From positions 1-64,000 of the forward strand of contig NZ_QPCG01000005.1 of assembly GCF_003351025.1 (NCBI RefSeq): a stretch of 64,000 bases of DNA. The letters are read 5' to 3'. This DNA is from Mucilaginibacter endophyticus. GTDB lineage: Bacteria > Bacteroidota > Bacteroidia > Sphingobacteriales > Sphingobacteriaceae. This document shows positions 1 through 8,505 of the stretch, piece after piece (the stretch's first letter is position 1; each line of letters starts with the position of its first letter). The position numbers and the translations under genes were made by a program. The notes under the pieces were generated by a model. That model was not told the origin of the DNA, made no database searches, and was given only the letters and a program-made list of their open reading frames with translations.

Positions 1-1595
1 CCAGTCCGAACTAAGGGAGGGTTACAGAGATAGTTGAAATTTCCTCTCCTGAAATAGTCGAACCGCTCCCTGGTTGCGGCATCCTCCATCGTGGAGGGTG
101 AGCCACTGAAATTAAAATACTGAAAGCCGTTTGTTTTATTTACAAATCTCGCGACATATAACCAGCGAAGCTCATCACCGTTCTTAAACTGGTTGCGCTC
201 TATTTGCCTGATCTCATCCTTAAGTTCTTTGATCTCGTCATCAATCTCCCTTATCTGATTACTCACATATTCGGATCTTTTCCGTATCAAGTCAAAAAGC
301 TTACCGCTTCCGTCATTCAGAAGTACGAAATCATCAGGAAAGATATTCTTGTAAACGATCATAGCGAGCAGCTTGTCTTGATTCAAAGCCGAATCAAGCA
401 ATGAGCCGTAAATATGAAACTCATTGATGATATTGTAAAGCAGCCGCATGTCGTCAATAAACAATGAAACATCGTCTATAAGGTCGTTCGAGATGTTATA
501 GTTGTTATCTATTACCAGCTTGATCAGCTTGTCGTTTGAGTTCGAACCATTAATCACTGGGATGACCGGGATGATGAAGTCGAAAAATTTCGTTCGATCT
601 TTATCGCGGAATATCTCATCCCGTACCGCATAAATAAAAACGACGGCCTGATCTATCTTCTTTGATTTGTTGATTAGCAGATTAAGTTCCCGAAGTTTAG
701 TAAATATTTCCGCCTGACGGAACCTGTCCAAATCCTCGATTAGTACAACTGAATAATCTGTAACTTCAAAGAAGTAAAGTATTTCGTCCAGGTGGTTATT
801 AAGTATTGACTTGCTTATATTTTTATCAATCTCAATCTCTGCTTCCTGGAATTTCAGTTTACTGACCTTCAAACCGTAGAAAAGTCGTATGGAACGGTAA
901 ATAACGAAGAAAAGTGCCGTCAGAAATACGCACAGGGAAAGCCAATGCAGCATCATACCGAAAACCCCATCGAATTCGATCATCAAAAGTGTCTGAACTT
1001 TTTCTGGGTAGAATAAGTTCAGCCCAAATGTAAGCGCTAGCATAACCCCTATGGTAATAAATCGCAAGCTTTTCTTCTTGAAGCTTCTGATCTTTTTGAA
1101 CCTAGAATCGGGGATTCGTTCATCTTCCTCATGATAAAAGATCTGTTGCAGGATACTTAGTTCTATCAGCCGAAGGATGTCTTCATTACTCCGGACTTTT
1201 TTTAGCCTTGCATTTCCTTCGTTGCCTCCTACTTTATCGTTGTCGAATCCTTCAGTGTCCTCATCCATATCGATTTCTTCCTTGAAAGTAGCCAACGAGA
1301 TCTCAAGGAAAACGTAATCGGGGTTTGTGTTGGTTGCCTTGAACGTCTGTAAAATACTGCTTTTACCGGAACCATAGGGACCGGTTAGGGCAATGTTGTA
1401 GATTGATTCTTTTTTTCGGTTATCCAGCGCCCATCGGATCGCGTTGGTATAATGGGTTGCCTCTGCATTGGTGATCGGTGAAAGAGAGTGATACGGTAAT
1501 GTTGCGGTTTCAGGTTGTACGTTTTCTTCAGGGTGAAGGTAGCTACCGAGTTTGAGGTATATAGCGTTTAATTTTTTTAGCAGGAATGGATACAT
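1..1595 (-). CDS. YobI-type P-loop NTPase with transmembrane insert (3' end beyond window)
   Basis: I translated this frame by hand: it is open from the ATG at 1595 to the window edge (531 codons, no stop), so the C-terminus is missing. Walker A is GPYGSGKSS at residues 72-80 and Walker B is VVLIEDLDRF at about 283-292. Two hydrophobic segments (about 178-195 and 212-233) lie between them, the architecture of KAP/YobI membrane NTPases. The later stretch FFDFIIPVIPVINGSNS is typical of the YobI family. A coiled-coil-like charged segment follows at about 440-465. The biochemical role is unknown; such NTPases often sit in mobile or defence islands, and this one lies just inside a tRNA-linked integrase. 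Family confidence is good, function is inference. Confidence 0.85.
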   Translation of the reverse strand, partial: MYPFLLKKLNAIYLKLGSYLHPEENVQPETATLPYHSLSPITNAEATHYTNAIRWALDNRKKESIYNIALTGPYGSGKSSILQTFKATNTNPDYVFLEISLATFKEEIDMDEDTEGFDNDKVGGNEGNARLKKVRSNEDILRLIELSILQQIFYHEEDERIPDSRFKKIRSFKKKSLRFITIGVMLALTFGLNLFYPEKVQTLLMIEFDGVFGMMLHWLSLCVFLTALFFVIYRSIRLFYGLKVSKLKFQEAEIEIDKNISKSILNNHLDEILYFFEVTDYSVVLIEDLDRFRQAEIFTKLRELNLLINKSKKIDQAVVFIYAVRDEIFRDKDRTKFFDFIIPVIPVINGSNSNDKLIKLVIDNNYNISNDLIDDVSLFIDDMRLLYNIINEFHIYGSLLDSALNQDKLLAMIVYKNIFPDDFVLLNDGSGKLFDLIRKRSEYVSNQIREIDDEIKELKDEIRQIERNQFKNGDELRWLYVARFVNKTNGFQYFNFSGSPSTMEDAATRERFDYFRRGNFNYLCNPPLVRT

Positions 1596-1803
1596 GATCT
1601 GTGACCGGTTTTAACATTGTAATTTAAGAAAGTTTTCCGTTCCTGGCAGTGATATTTCTACTGTAAAAATTGCAGTAAATAATTACATTTAATCTCTTCA
1701 TGTTTTAATTTCCCTTTGTTATTCTCATCATCTTCAAATTCTTTGAGCTTTGATTTTGATAATGAAACACGGGATAGCAGACTACCCCGTGTTGGATCAT
1801 AGA

Positions 1804-3021
1804 TCAACTTGCAGCTAACTTTTGCTTCAGCAGACTCATATCTTCGCTGATCTTATGATCCATTACTTTAGCGTAGATCTGCGTGGTTTTGATACTGGTA
1901 TGCCCCATCATTTTTGCAACACTTTCTATCGGCACGCCGTTGTTCAGCGTGATGGTAGTAGCAAATGTGTGCCTGGCAATATGGAAAGTAAGTACCTTAG
2001 TGATTCCGGACAGATCGGCTATTTCCTTGAGATAGGAATTCATCTTTTGATTGCTTAATACCGGCAATACCCGGTCATCGCATTGACATTGCGGGTTTTC
2101 CTGGTATCGTTCCATGATTTCAAGGGCCGCAGGAAGCAAGGGGATCCGGGAGAGCGTATCGGTTTTTTTGCGGTTTGTGTAAATCCAACTTTCGCCGTCA
2201 ATTCCCCTCAACACTTCAGAACGTTTAAGCTTACTTACATCTACGTAGGCAAGGCCGGTGTAACAGCTAAACAGGAAAATATCCTTAACCAGTTTCAGTC
2301 GCTCCATTGGCATCTCCTTTTCTGAGAGGGCATTCAGTTCGTCTTTAGTCAGTGCTATTCGGTTAACCTTTGAAGTCTTCGGTTTATAGTTGAGAAAAGG
2401 ATCGACGGTCAACCATCCGTTACCAAGACAGATTCGAACGATCTTACCGAAGTTCTTAATGTATTTGATCGCAGAGTTGTTACCACATTTGCGGATGCTT
2501 CTTAAATAGTATTCAAAATCATTTAAAAAGGAAAAGCTAATCTTGGTAACAGCCAGATCCGATACATTGAATTGCCATTGCATAAAATCTTTAATATGCA
2601 TCAGGCAAGTTGAATAACGCTGCAAAGTGCTTTTCTCAAATTCCAGCCCTACCAGGTTTTGCATTTTTTGATTATGATCTGCGAATACCGCTATAATTGT
2701 TCTTACCTTATCTGCCTTACCGATAAATTTATTCCTCAAGGTTTCAGCAGTAATTAATTCATCGTGCAGTGTCATGATCCGGTGGCAATCAAAGGCCTTG
2801 GATTGCAATCCATCGAGATAATTGTTTAAAGCGCGGACATCTTCTTTCGTTCCTGTAAGTCTTCCGGCTTTATTATTCCAGCGGGACGGCTCACAGGTTC
2901 TCCCGGTAGTGGCTTCTGATCGTTTACCGTCAACAGTAAACCGGAGATAAACGGGCATTGGGCCCGATTGATAGTTCTTTGGCTTTTTCAAATAGAAAAG
3001 CAGATTGACGTTTGTTCTCAT
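1804..3021 (-). CDS. Tyrosine recombinase / integrase of an integrative element
   Basis: A 405-residue site-specific recombinase. The N-terminal arm-binding domain begins RTNVNLLFYLKKPKN, followed by a SAM-like core-binding domain (about 105-215) and a catalytic domain. HxxR is at H347/R350 (HIAR), the second His at H374 (GHTS) and the nucleophile at Y383 (IYAKV). At the first catalytic Arg position the sequence is TGLAYVD, with Ala258 instead of Arg, as in some Bacteroidetes conjugative-transposon integrases such as IntDOT (which has Ser). The open frame extends upstream to 3168, but the ATG at 3021 is chosen because the family starts there and a TAATTTTG -7 element lies at 3045-3052. It sits 250 bp from the 3' end of tRNA-Asp, the usual place for a tRNA-targeting integrase. 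Confidence 0.93.
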   Translation of the reverse strand: MRTNVNLLFYLKKPKNYQSGPMPVYLRFTVDGKRSEATTGRTCEPSRWNNKAGRLTGTKEDVRALNNYLDGLQSKAFDCHRIMTLHDELITAETLRNKFIGKADKVRTIIAVFADHNQKMQNLVGLEFEKSTLQRYSTCLMHIKDFMQWQFNVSDLAVTKISFSFLNDFEYYLRSIRKCGNNSAIKYIKNFGKIVRICLGNGWLTVDPFLNYKPKTSKVNRIALTKDELNALSEKEMPMERLKLVKDIFLFSCYTGLAYVDVSKLKRSEVLRGIDGESWIYTNRKKTDTLSRIPLLPAALEIMERYQENPQCQCDDRVLPVLSNQKMNSYLKEIADLSGITKVLTFHIARHTFATTITLNNGVPIESVAKMMGHTSIKTTQIYAKVMDHKISEDMSLLKQKLAAS

Positions 3022-3044
3022 GGAAATGAGGATTAATAATGAAA

Positions 3045-3052
3045 CAAAATTA
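3045..3052 (-). promoter_or_regulatory. -7 promoter element for the integrase
   Basis: Read on the minus strand this is TAATTTTG, a match to the Bacteroidetes TAnnTTTG -7 consensus, 23 bases before the ATG at 3021. No clear TTTG -33 box was found at the right distance. It lies downstream of the ATG at 3168, which argues for the shorter integrase. Confidence 0.5.
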
Positions 3053-3214
3053 ATTTTCTCATCACTTGAGCGCAAGATGTTCATATCCTGAACCGCTTGC
3101 ATATCAAACAGTTGCAAAAGAATCGGTGAGTCATTGAGCTGCTTTGATTGACTCACCGCATTACTCACCAGAATTATGATTCCAGATGAATAATTTGGTG
3201 AGCTCCGAAAACAA

Positions 3215-3248
3215 AAAACCCTTCAAATGATATCATTTGAAGGGTTTT
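3215..3248 (-). terminator. Intrinsic terminator after tRNA-Asp (bidirectional)
   Basis: A perfect 34-bp palindrome centred on GATATC, with AAAA/TTTT ends. On the minus strand the hairpin is followed by a T run. It lies 24 bp past the tRNA 3' end, between the tRNA and the integrase, and may mark where the chromosome stops and the integrated element begins. Confidence 0.8.
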
Positions 3249-3271
3249 GCTCAATTTTAATATTGATGTAG

Positions 3272-3345
3272 CGGAATGGACGGGACTCGAACCCGCGACC
3301 CCATGCGTGACAGGCATGTATTCTAACCAGCTGAACTACCACTCC
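3272..3345 (-). tRNA. tRNA-Asp(GTC), copy 2
   Basis: 74 nt without CCA. The acceptor stem GGAGTGG pairs with CCATTCC, the anticodon loop is CCTGTCACG (anticodon GTC), and the T arm reads CGGGTTCGAGTCCCG. No CCA is encoded. Its 3' end faces the integrase at 1804-3021, so its 3' half is the likely attB/attR core of the element on the left. It has its own promoter and terminator. Confidence 0.95.
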
Positions 3346-3356
3346 GTTTGGGGTTG

Positions 3357-3387
3357 CAAATATACAAACCTTTTTATTTTACACAAA
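3357..3387 (-). promoter_or_regulatory. Promoter of tRNA-Asp copy 2
   Basis: On the minus strand: TTTG at 3384-3387, a 19-bp spacer, then TATATTTG at 3357-3364, a full match to the Bacteroidetes -33/-7 consensus. It ends 12 bp before the mature tRNA 5' end. Confidence 0.82.
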
Positions 3388-3418
3388 TTGAAATCTAAAA
3401 AATCTTTAAAAACAAAAA

Positions 3419-3440
3419 AGCCTTACTTTTTAGTAAGGCT
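3419..3440 (-). terminator. Terminator between the tandem tRNA-Asp genes
   Basis: Stem AGCCTTAC/GTAAGGCT with a TTTTTA loop, flanked by A and T runs. It starts 6 bp past the 3' end of the upstream tRNA-Asp copy, so each tRNA appears to be a separate transcription unit. Confidence 0.72.
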
Positions 3441-3445
3441 TTTAG

Positions 3446-3519
3446 CGGAATGGACGGGACTCGAACCCGCGACCCCATGCGTGACAGGCATGTATTCTAA
3501 CCAGCTGAACTACCACTCC
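3446..3519 (-). tRNA. tRNA-Asp(GTC), copy 1
   Basis: The mature sequence is identical to the copy at 3272-3345 (anticodon GTC, 74 nt, no CCA). Homology between the copies continues upstream through the promoter, with a 3-bp CTC insertion just before the 5' end here. This points to a tandem duplication of the whole promoter-tRNA unit, about 174 bp, rather than duplication of only a 3' fragment by integration. Confidence 0.95.
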
Positions 3520-3533
3520 TCCGTTTGGGTGTG

Positions 3534-3564
3534 CAAATATACAAACCATTTTATTTTACGCAAA
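3534..3564 (-). promoter_or_regulatory. Promoter of tRNA-Asp copy 1
   Basis: Minus strand: TTTG at 3561-3564, 19-bp spacer, TATATTTG at 3534-3541. Nearly identical to the promoter of the second copy. Confidence 0.82.
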
Positions 3565-3574
3565 TTGTTTTTTC

Positions 3575-3611
3575 AAAAAAGTGCGTTATTTGAAAAATTA
3601 GGCACTTTTTT
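3575..3611 (-). terminator. Terminator downstream of the MG2/DUF4249/TonB receptor cluster
   Basis: AAAAAAGTGC at 3575-3584 pairs with GCACTTTTTT at 3602-3611. It lies between the stop of the gene at 3707 and the tRNA promoter, so it should end the long minus-strand operon. Confidence 0.65.
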
Positions 3612-3706
3612 GATTTGTTCGCTTTTTTTAATGTGCTTTAATTCATTGATAACCAGCCGATAAATCAGGGATCGCAAGGTGTGTTTTATTGAAAATTTTA
3701 AAAAAA

Positions 3707-6091
3707 CTATTTCACATCAAAGCTAAAATACTGGCTTGCGGCATCGCCTTGTGCTGTAATTCCCTGCACAACGCCTATGTATTTCCCGGTTTGATCGGAT
3801 GTATAAAATGACAGTTGCTGTTTCCCCTGGGCTGGTGTGTTGATATCAGGCGCCCAATAAAGCTGATTCCTGAAATCGGGCATCCTGTTTTTTGTCGTCT
3901 GCTCGGTATCATATACGGGCGAATAAAATTCGCGCTGCAGCTGTAATCCTTCATAATCCAGCACTACGGCCCGCGGGTCTATTTCAACGCCGCCAAGGTC
4001 GCCTTTATAGGTTGTAAAGCTTAAGATCCCCTCGTATACTGATGGTCCCCAATAATACCGGAAAGGGACGTCCTCAAGCTTGCGCACTTTTAGCGGATCA
4101 ATAGCCATTACCTTATCAATATTAAAAACAGGAACATCATCAAGCATTACCAACGGATCACCATCTAAAAAACCAGTGCCATTGAGTACTTTAATATGAT
4201 ATCGTTTCTGCGATCTGTTAACCCATACCTCTCTTACATACTCCCGCAGTACCTCTTCCATGGTAGTAAAGCGGGTGTAGTTATCTAAAAGATAGGTTTT
4301 ATAAGGTGTTGCATAAAAGCCGGAGCTATCAACGCCGGGCTCATAAAAGCGCTTAAGTTTGTTAGCCAAATAAATGTTTTGAACCTGTGTGGCAAGACTG
4401 GCCTCCTCAATGGCCTTTTGCATGCCCCTGGTCAGGTTCAATTTAGGCATGGGGTATTTTGAATATAGTTCAGAGAAAGGGCTTAAAATATCGATGTGAT
4501 AGCTGGTATCCCGTTCTGAATTGGTTTGGGCTACTATCTCACCCGGACCATAAAGTTGTCTCGTGTTGAAGGTCAGCCGGCCTGCCGAATCGCTTCTTGC
4601 GGCATAAAGCTGAACCCTTTTTCCGGGTACACTTAAATAAGCAACTATATCTTTGGCCGCACCACCGGCTTGGGTATTGGTTATTTTTCCGGTTATCAGG
4701 TGTCCGTCATATTCCGGCAAAAAGCTAAACGCTGTTTTATTGCCAAACATATTATCCCATTGAAACCTTCGCCAGCCTTGCGAAAGCATAAGATTATCCA
4801 GCGCGGCATCAGCTTCCGCGTCTGTATTTTTTAAATAATAACCCGGCGATTCAATATGCCCGCGTAAATCCGACTTTAGCCACAGGTAACTAAAGATCTC
4901 ACCTGCTGCATCCATGTTTTGTAACGAATCGATCTTATAAACGGATATTGACAGATTAGCGGGCTTTATTTGCCCGGATAAGTCTTTGGCAGCTATAGCT
5001 ACACTAACTTTTTTGCGATGACTATATAGGGCCTGGTCTGCGTTAGCATCAATGCTGAGGTTTTGTTTAGGACGCTTAAAATAAAGCCGCTCACATACAG
5101 GTTGCCGGGCACCATTAAAAATGGTTAGGTGCGATACACCGTCGCCTAATTTAGTTTTATCAAGCGTGAAGCTGGCGGTTCCGTTATTAAACGCCGCTGT
5201 AATTGCTGCATCAATCAGTTTTCCTGTGTGTGCAAACAGATACAATTCACGGCTATCCACACCTGTCCCGTTTATTATCACTTCTATTTGCGCATTGCCG
5301 GCATCTTTTACCGACATAGCATAACCTTGATTATTAACGGCAGGTAACTCTTTGTTAACGGCGGCGCTATTGGCCGGTTTGATAATGGCCTTATAAACAT
5401 TCCCCGCCGCCGGTGTAAATGAAAAGCTACCGATACCAAATTTCAATGGTTGAAACCTCGCTACAGTATCGTTTTTCTGATCAACAACAAATCCCCGATA
5501 TTCGCTTAGTCCTGTACCATCTGGCGCTGTAACTTTAAAAGCTACTTTACTGTTAATCCCTGCAACAAGGTTTCCGCCTTCGGGAAAAAATTGAACGTCA
5601 TAGGCTGATGATTGTGCCTTAGCCTGGACTTCTGGTGATTTTAAGGGATTAACTATAGCGATCGTCTTTTCAAAATAATAATCGGGGCTGAAATTTTTCA
5701 TCCAGCTGGTATATGCCCGTAACTTATAATTGCCATTGCTTGCCGAAATGGGAACATAAACAGAGCCGCTTCCGAGGCCGTTTTTCATCTCTATTTTTGT
5801 TTGTATAATGGCATTTTGCTTATCATCCAATACATCAACATACACTACTTTACTTAGGCCCAATGGCTTGTGGTAGGTAGCATCTACATTGTAGATCTTA
5901 AACCATAAGATTTCGCCGGTTATATATGCGCTCTTGTCGGTATGCACAAATATTTTTTCCTGCACTGTAGTTTGCCAGTACTTATTAAAACTGTCGGTAA
6001 TTTGATTTGCAGTTTGTGCAAGGCTGTTTAATGATAACAGTAACATGCCAAAAAGCAAGGGAGCAGTTATAACTTTTTTAGTTTCTTTCAT
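3707..6091 (-). CDS. MG2-domain secreted protein with C-terminal barrel-less plug-like domain
   Basis: 794 residues with a signal peptide (residues 1-25, ending SLAQ). Residues about 45-130 (KSAYITGEILWFKIYN, then VVYVDVLD) match the macroglobulin MG2 fold, followed by further beta-sandwich repeats. Residues 611-698 (GDPLVMLDDVPVF, then YEGILSFTTYKGD) resemble a TonB-receptor plug, but no beta-barrel follows. A conserved tail with NQLYWAPDI ends the protein. It is the last gene of a run with two DUF4249 lipoproteins and a TonB-dependent receptor, so a periplasmic or outer-membrane accessory role in uptake is likely. The exact role is not known; related proteins are annotated only by domain. 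Confidence 0.85.
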   Translation of the reverse strand: MKETKKVITAPLLFGMLLLSLNSLAQTANQITDSFNKYWQTTVQEKIFVHTDKSAYITGEILWFKIYNVDATYHKPLGLSKVVYVDVLDDKQNAIIQTKIEMKNGLGSGSVYVPISASNGNYKLRAYTSWMKNFSPDYYFEKTIAIVNPLKSPEVQAKAQSSAYDVQFFPEGGNLVAGINSKVAFKVTAPDGTGLSEYRGFVVDQKNDTVARFQPLKFGIGSFSFTPAAGNVYKAIIKPANSAAVNKELPAVNNQGYAMSVKDAGNAQIEVIINGTGVDSRELYLFAHTGKLIDAAITAAFNNGTASFTLDKTKLGDGVSHLTIFNGARQPVCERLYFKRPKQNLSIDANADQALYSHRKKVSVAIAAKDLSGQIKPANLSISVYKIDSLQNMDAAGEIFSYLWLKSDLRGHIESPGYYLKNTDAEADAALDNLMLSQGWRRFQWDNMFGNKTAFSFLPEYDGHLITGKITNTQAGGAAKDIVAYLSVPGKRVQLYAARSDSAGRLTFNTRQLYGPGEIVAQTNSERDTSYHIDILSPFSELYSKYPMPKLNLTRGMQKAIEEASLATQVQNIYLANKLKRFYEPGVDSSGFYATPYKTYLLDNYTRFTTMEEVLREYVREVWVNRSQKRYHIKVLNGTGFLDGDPLVMLDDVPVFNIDKVMAIDPLKVRKLEDVPFRYYWGPSVYEGILSFTTYKGDLGGVEIDPRAVVLDYEGLQLQREFYSPVYDTEQTTKNRMPDFRNQLYWAPDINTPAQGKQQLSFYTSDQTGKYIGVVQGITAQGDAASQYFSFDVK

Positions 6092-6140
6092 AGCCTAAAC
6101 CTAATTGATCTATTTTCATGGCATTATTATAAAATCTTAT

Positions 6141-7319
6141 TTATCGCTCTTTCCAAAAAGAAGGCGCTTTAACAACTCCCCTGATGGTACAATCCACACA
6201 AGGCACTGTCGACGAGGTGTAACCAATGAGATTGCCGTTCACCAAAATAGGATCTACCGGTATTGCGCCTCCAAAAATAATGTTGTTGTCAACTGTATTT
6301 GACATCGTGTGCGGATCAACAAAATAATTTGAATCGATAGGTCCGCAATCGTAAGGGTATTTTGCTGTCCAGTCCCATGGCAAGTCAAGATTGTCAATAA
6401 ATACCCGTTTGGCTTGTATGTTGGTTACGCTCACATAGCCAATAACAGGCTCTTTTGGATCTTTGAGATTATGGATATTGCCTGTTAACTGCGATGGCTG
6501 GGCGTCAAATATGCTTCCTAATTGCTCAGTGTTTTTCTTGAGGTTTTCCCAAAACTGATAGGCCTCTTTGGTTAAGGCGTATTGCTTCAATAAAATGGTA
6601 TACCGTTTTTCAATTTTTTCGGATGTGGCGTCAATTGTGGTTAAAGGTGCCTGGAATATAACATCCTGCGAAAGTTTTATGGACGAGCCTAAAACAATTG
6701 AAGTTGACCTGTCACCTGCAAAACAATAATAGTTAAGCTGCGCCGGTGTTCTGAATACGATTTTGTGAATACTGTTATCAACAATATAGGTCGACAGGTA
6801 TTTGGAATGAAACCGCCATGTTTCATCAAAGCTCCACCGGTAATACCGGGTGCTGTTAGTGGCATCATGCGTGTTTACATAGATATCTACTTTATTGTTC
6901 TTTATGTTAAAGCCTATACTGTCAATTGCTGGGTTGGCTTTTGCCGCTACATAATCAGACGCGTATTCTGTATTGTTATCAATATTAATATGCAGCCGGT
7001 ATTTTTTTGAGGTGTTGAGATTTAACCCTGTTGAAATATAATTGCCATTGCCCGCAGATTGAAGATTATAACTGGCGCCATCCTCGGCTTCAACCGAAAC
7101 AACGGCATTATCAATAATCATCGAATTTACATTGCCCGATATATTTACCGTTTTGCTGAGCTTTATAATTGTCGAATCATTTCCGGTGTTTATTATCCCT
7201 TCAACCACCAGGTAATGGTTAGGGGCGTTTACAATGGGTGGATTATATGATTTTCTGCATCCCCATACAAGCCACGTTAATAGCGCCATATAAAAAATAT
7301 ATCTTTTAAATAGCTTCAT
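6141..7319 (-). CDS. DUF4249 lipoprotein, paralogue B
   Basis: 392 residues. The lipoprotein signal ends in WGC at residue 21, followed by the DUF4249 hallmark YLVVEGIINTGNDST. Its start overlaps the stop of the upstream gene by ATGA (7316-7319), so the two are probably translationally coupled. It is very similar to its neighbour along its whole length, with a nearly identical block (EAYQFWENLKKNTEQLGSIF). DUF4249 proteins are commonly encoded beside carboxypeptidase-regulatory TonB receptors in Bacteroidetes; function is unknown, and a surface or periplasmic partner of the receptor is inferred. Confidence 0.9.
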   Translation of the reverse strand: MKLFKRYIFYMALLTWLVWGCRKSYNPPIVNAPNHYLVVEGIINTGNDSTIIKLSKTVNISGNVNSMIIDNAVVSVEAEDGASYNLQSAGNGNYISTGLNLNTSKKYRLHINIDNNTEYASDYVAAKANPAIDSIGFNIKNNKVDIYVNTHDATNSTRYYRWSFDETWRFHSKYLSTYIVDNSIHKIVFRTPAQLNYYCFAGDRSTSIVLGSSIKLSQDVIFQAPLTTIDATSEKIEKRYTILLKQYALTKEAYQFWENLKKNTEQLGSIFDAQPSQLTGNIHNLKDPKEPVIGYVSVTNIQAKRVFIDNLDLPWDWTAKYPYDCGPIDSNYFVDPHTMSNTVDNNIIFGGAIPVDPILVNGNLIGYTSSTVPCVDCTIRGVVKAPSFWKER

Positions 7320-8500
7320 TTTTTCTCAATCCAAAAAGAGGGGGCTTGTACCCGCCCTCTGATCCTGCAATCGGTACATTCAACTGTTGAATAGGTGTAA
7401 CCTATCGTACTCCGTTGCTGAGTTATATCACTAACCGGTATTGCGCCTCCGTTAATTATAAAGTTAACTACATCATTTTGCTTTGTTTTTGGATTAACAA
7501 AAAGGGCAGAATCCGGAGGCCCGCAATCATATGGATAGGCCGCTGTCCACTCACGGGGAACATCCGTATTATCAATAAACACCCTTTTTGATTGAATATT
7601 AGTTACGCTTATATAACCAATTACGGGCTCCGCCGGGTCTTTAAGATTATGGATATTACCTGTTAACTGCGAAGGCTGTGCATCAAATATACTCCCTAAT
7701 TGTTCTGTATTTTTCTTAAGGTTTTCCCAAAATTGGTAGGCATCTTTTGTTAAGGCATATTGCTTAAGTAAAATGGTATACCGCATTTCAATTTTTTCGG
7801 AAGTGGATGCTATGGTTGTAATGGGCTGCTGAAATATTACATCCTGCAATAATTTTGCTGATGAACCTATAACTATAGAGCTTGACTTATCGCCGGCAAA
7901 ACAATAATAATTGTCTTCGCTGGGTGGCCGCGGAATAATTCCTTTGATTGTAGGATCAACTATATATGAGGACTGGAATCTGGAGTGAAATCTCCAGGTT
8001 TCTTCAAAGCTCCAGCGATAGTATCTCGTGCTATTTGCAACATCATGAGCGTTGGCATAAAGCTGCATAGTATTGTTTTTAATATTAAATCCAATGCTAT
8101 CAATCGGCGGGGTCTTTTTTACTTCAACATAATCAGAGGCGTATTCTTTACTGTCGTTGGTAAGGATATGTAACCTGTATTTTTTTGATACATTAAGGCT
8201 AAGCCCAACTATAGCATACATTCCGCTGCCCTGGGGGATAAGCGAATACGTACCTCCGCCCTCGCCTTCAACCGATACCGTGCAGTTATCAACCCCGCTT
8301 GTTTTTGCATTGCCCGAAATATTGACTGTTTTGCTTAATCTCACTATGGTGGAATCGCTGCCGTTATTGATCACTCCCTCCACAACCAAATAACTGTTGG
8401 GGGCATTTACAACTTGAGGGTTATAAGGCTTCTTGCAGGCGATAAAAACGATGCCCGGTAACAAAAACAACAATAAAAATCTTCTCCCTGTCATCATCAC
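7316..8500 (-). CDS. DUF4249 lipoprotein, paralogue A
   Basis: 394 residues, starting MMMTGRR (any of the three Met codons could be used). The lipobox is FIAC, with the acylated Cys at about residue 22, then NSYLVVEGVINNGSDST. It lies 5 bp after the stop of the TonB receptor gene and overlaps the second DUF4249 gene by 4 bp. The pair is a recent tandem duplication with divergence concentrated in the N- and C-terminal parts. Function is inferred only from the operon. Confidence 0.9.
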   Translation of the reverse strand: MMMTGRRFLLLFLLPGIVFIACKKPYNPQVVNAPNSYLVVEGVINNGSDSTIVRLSKTVNISGNAKTSGVDNCTVSVEGEGGGTYSLIPQGSGMYAIVGLSLNVSKKYRLHILTNDSKEYASDYVEVKKTPPIDSIGFNIKNNTMQLYANAHDVANSTRYYRWSFEETWRFHSRFQSSYIVDPTIKGIIPRPPSEDNYYCFAGDKSSSIVIGSSAKLLQDVIFQQPITTIASTSEKIEMRYTILLKQYALTKDAYQFWENLKKNTEQLGSIFDAQPSQLTGNIHNLKDPAEPVIGYISVTNIQSKRVFIDNTDVPREWTAAYPYDCGPPDSALFVNPKTKQNDVVNFIINGGAIPVSDITQQRSTIGYTYSTVECTDCRIRGRVQAPSFWIEKK

Positions 8501-8505
8501 TATAG

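Noticed and set aside
3247..3663. A 138-codon open frame with a repeated AEWTGLEPATPC block
   Set aside because: It is the antisense reading of the two tRNA-Asp genes, a well-known false protein; the tRNAs explain the repeat.
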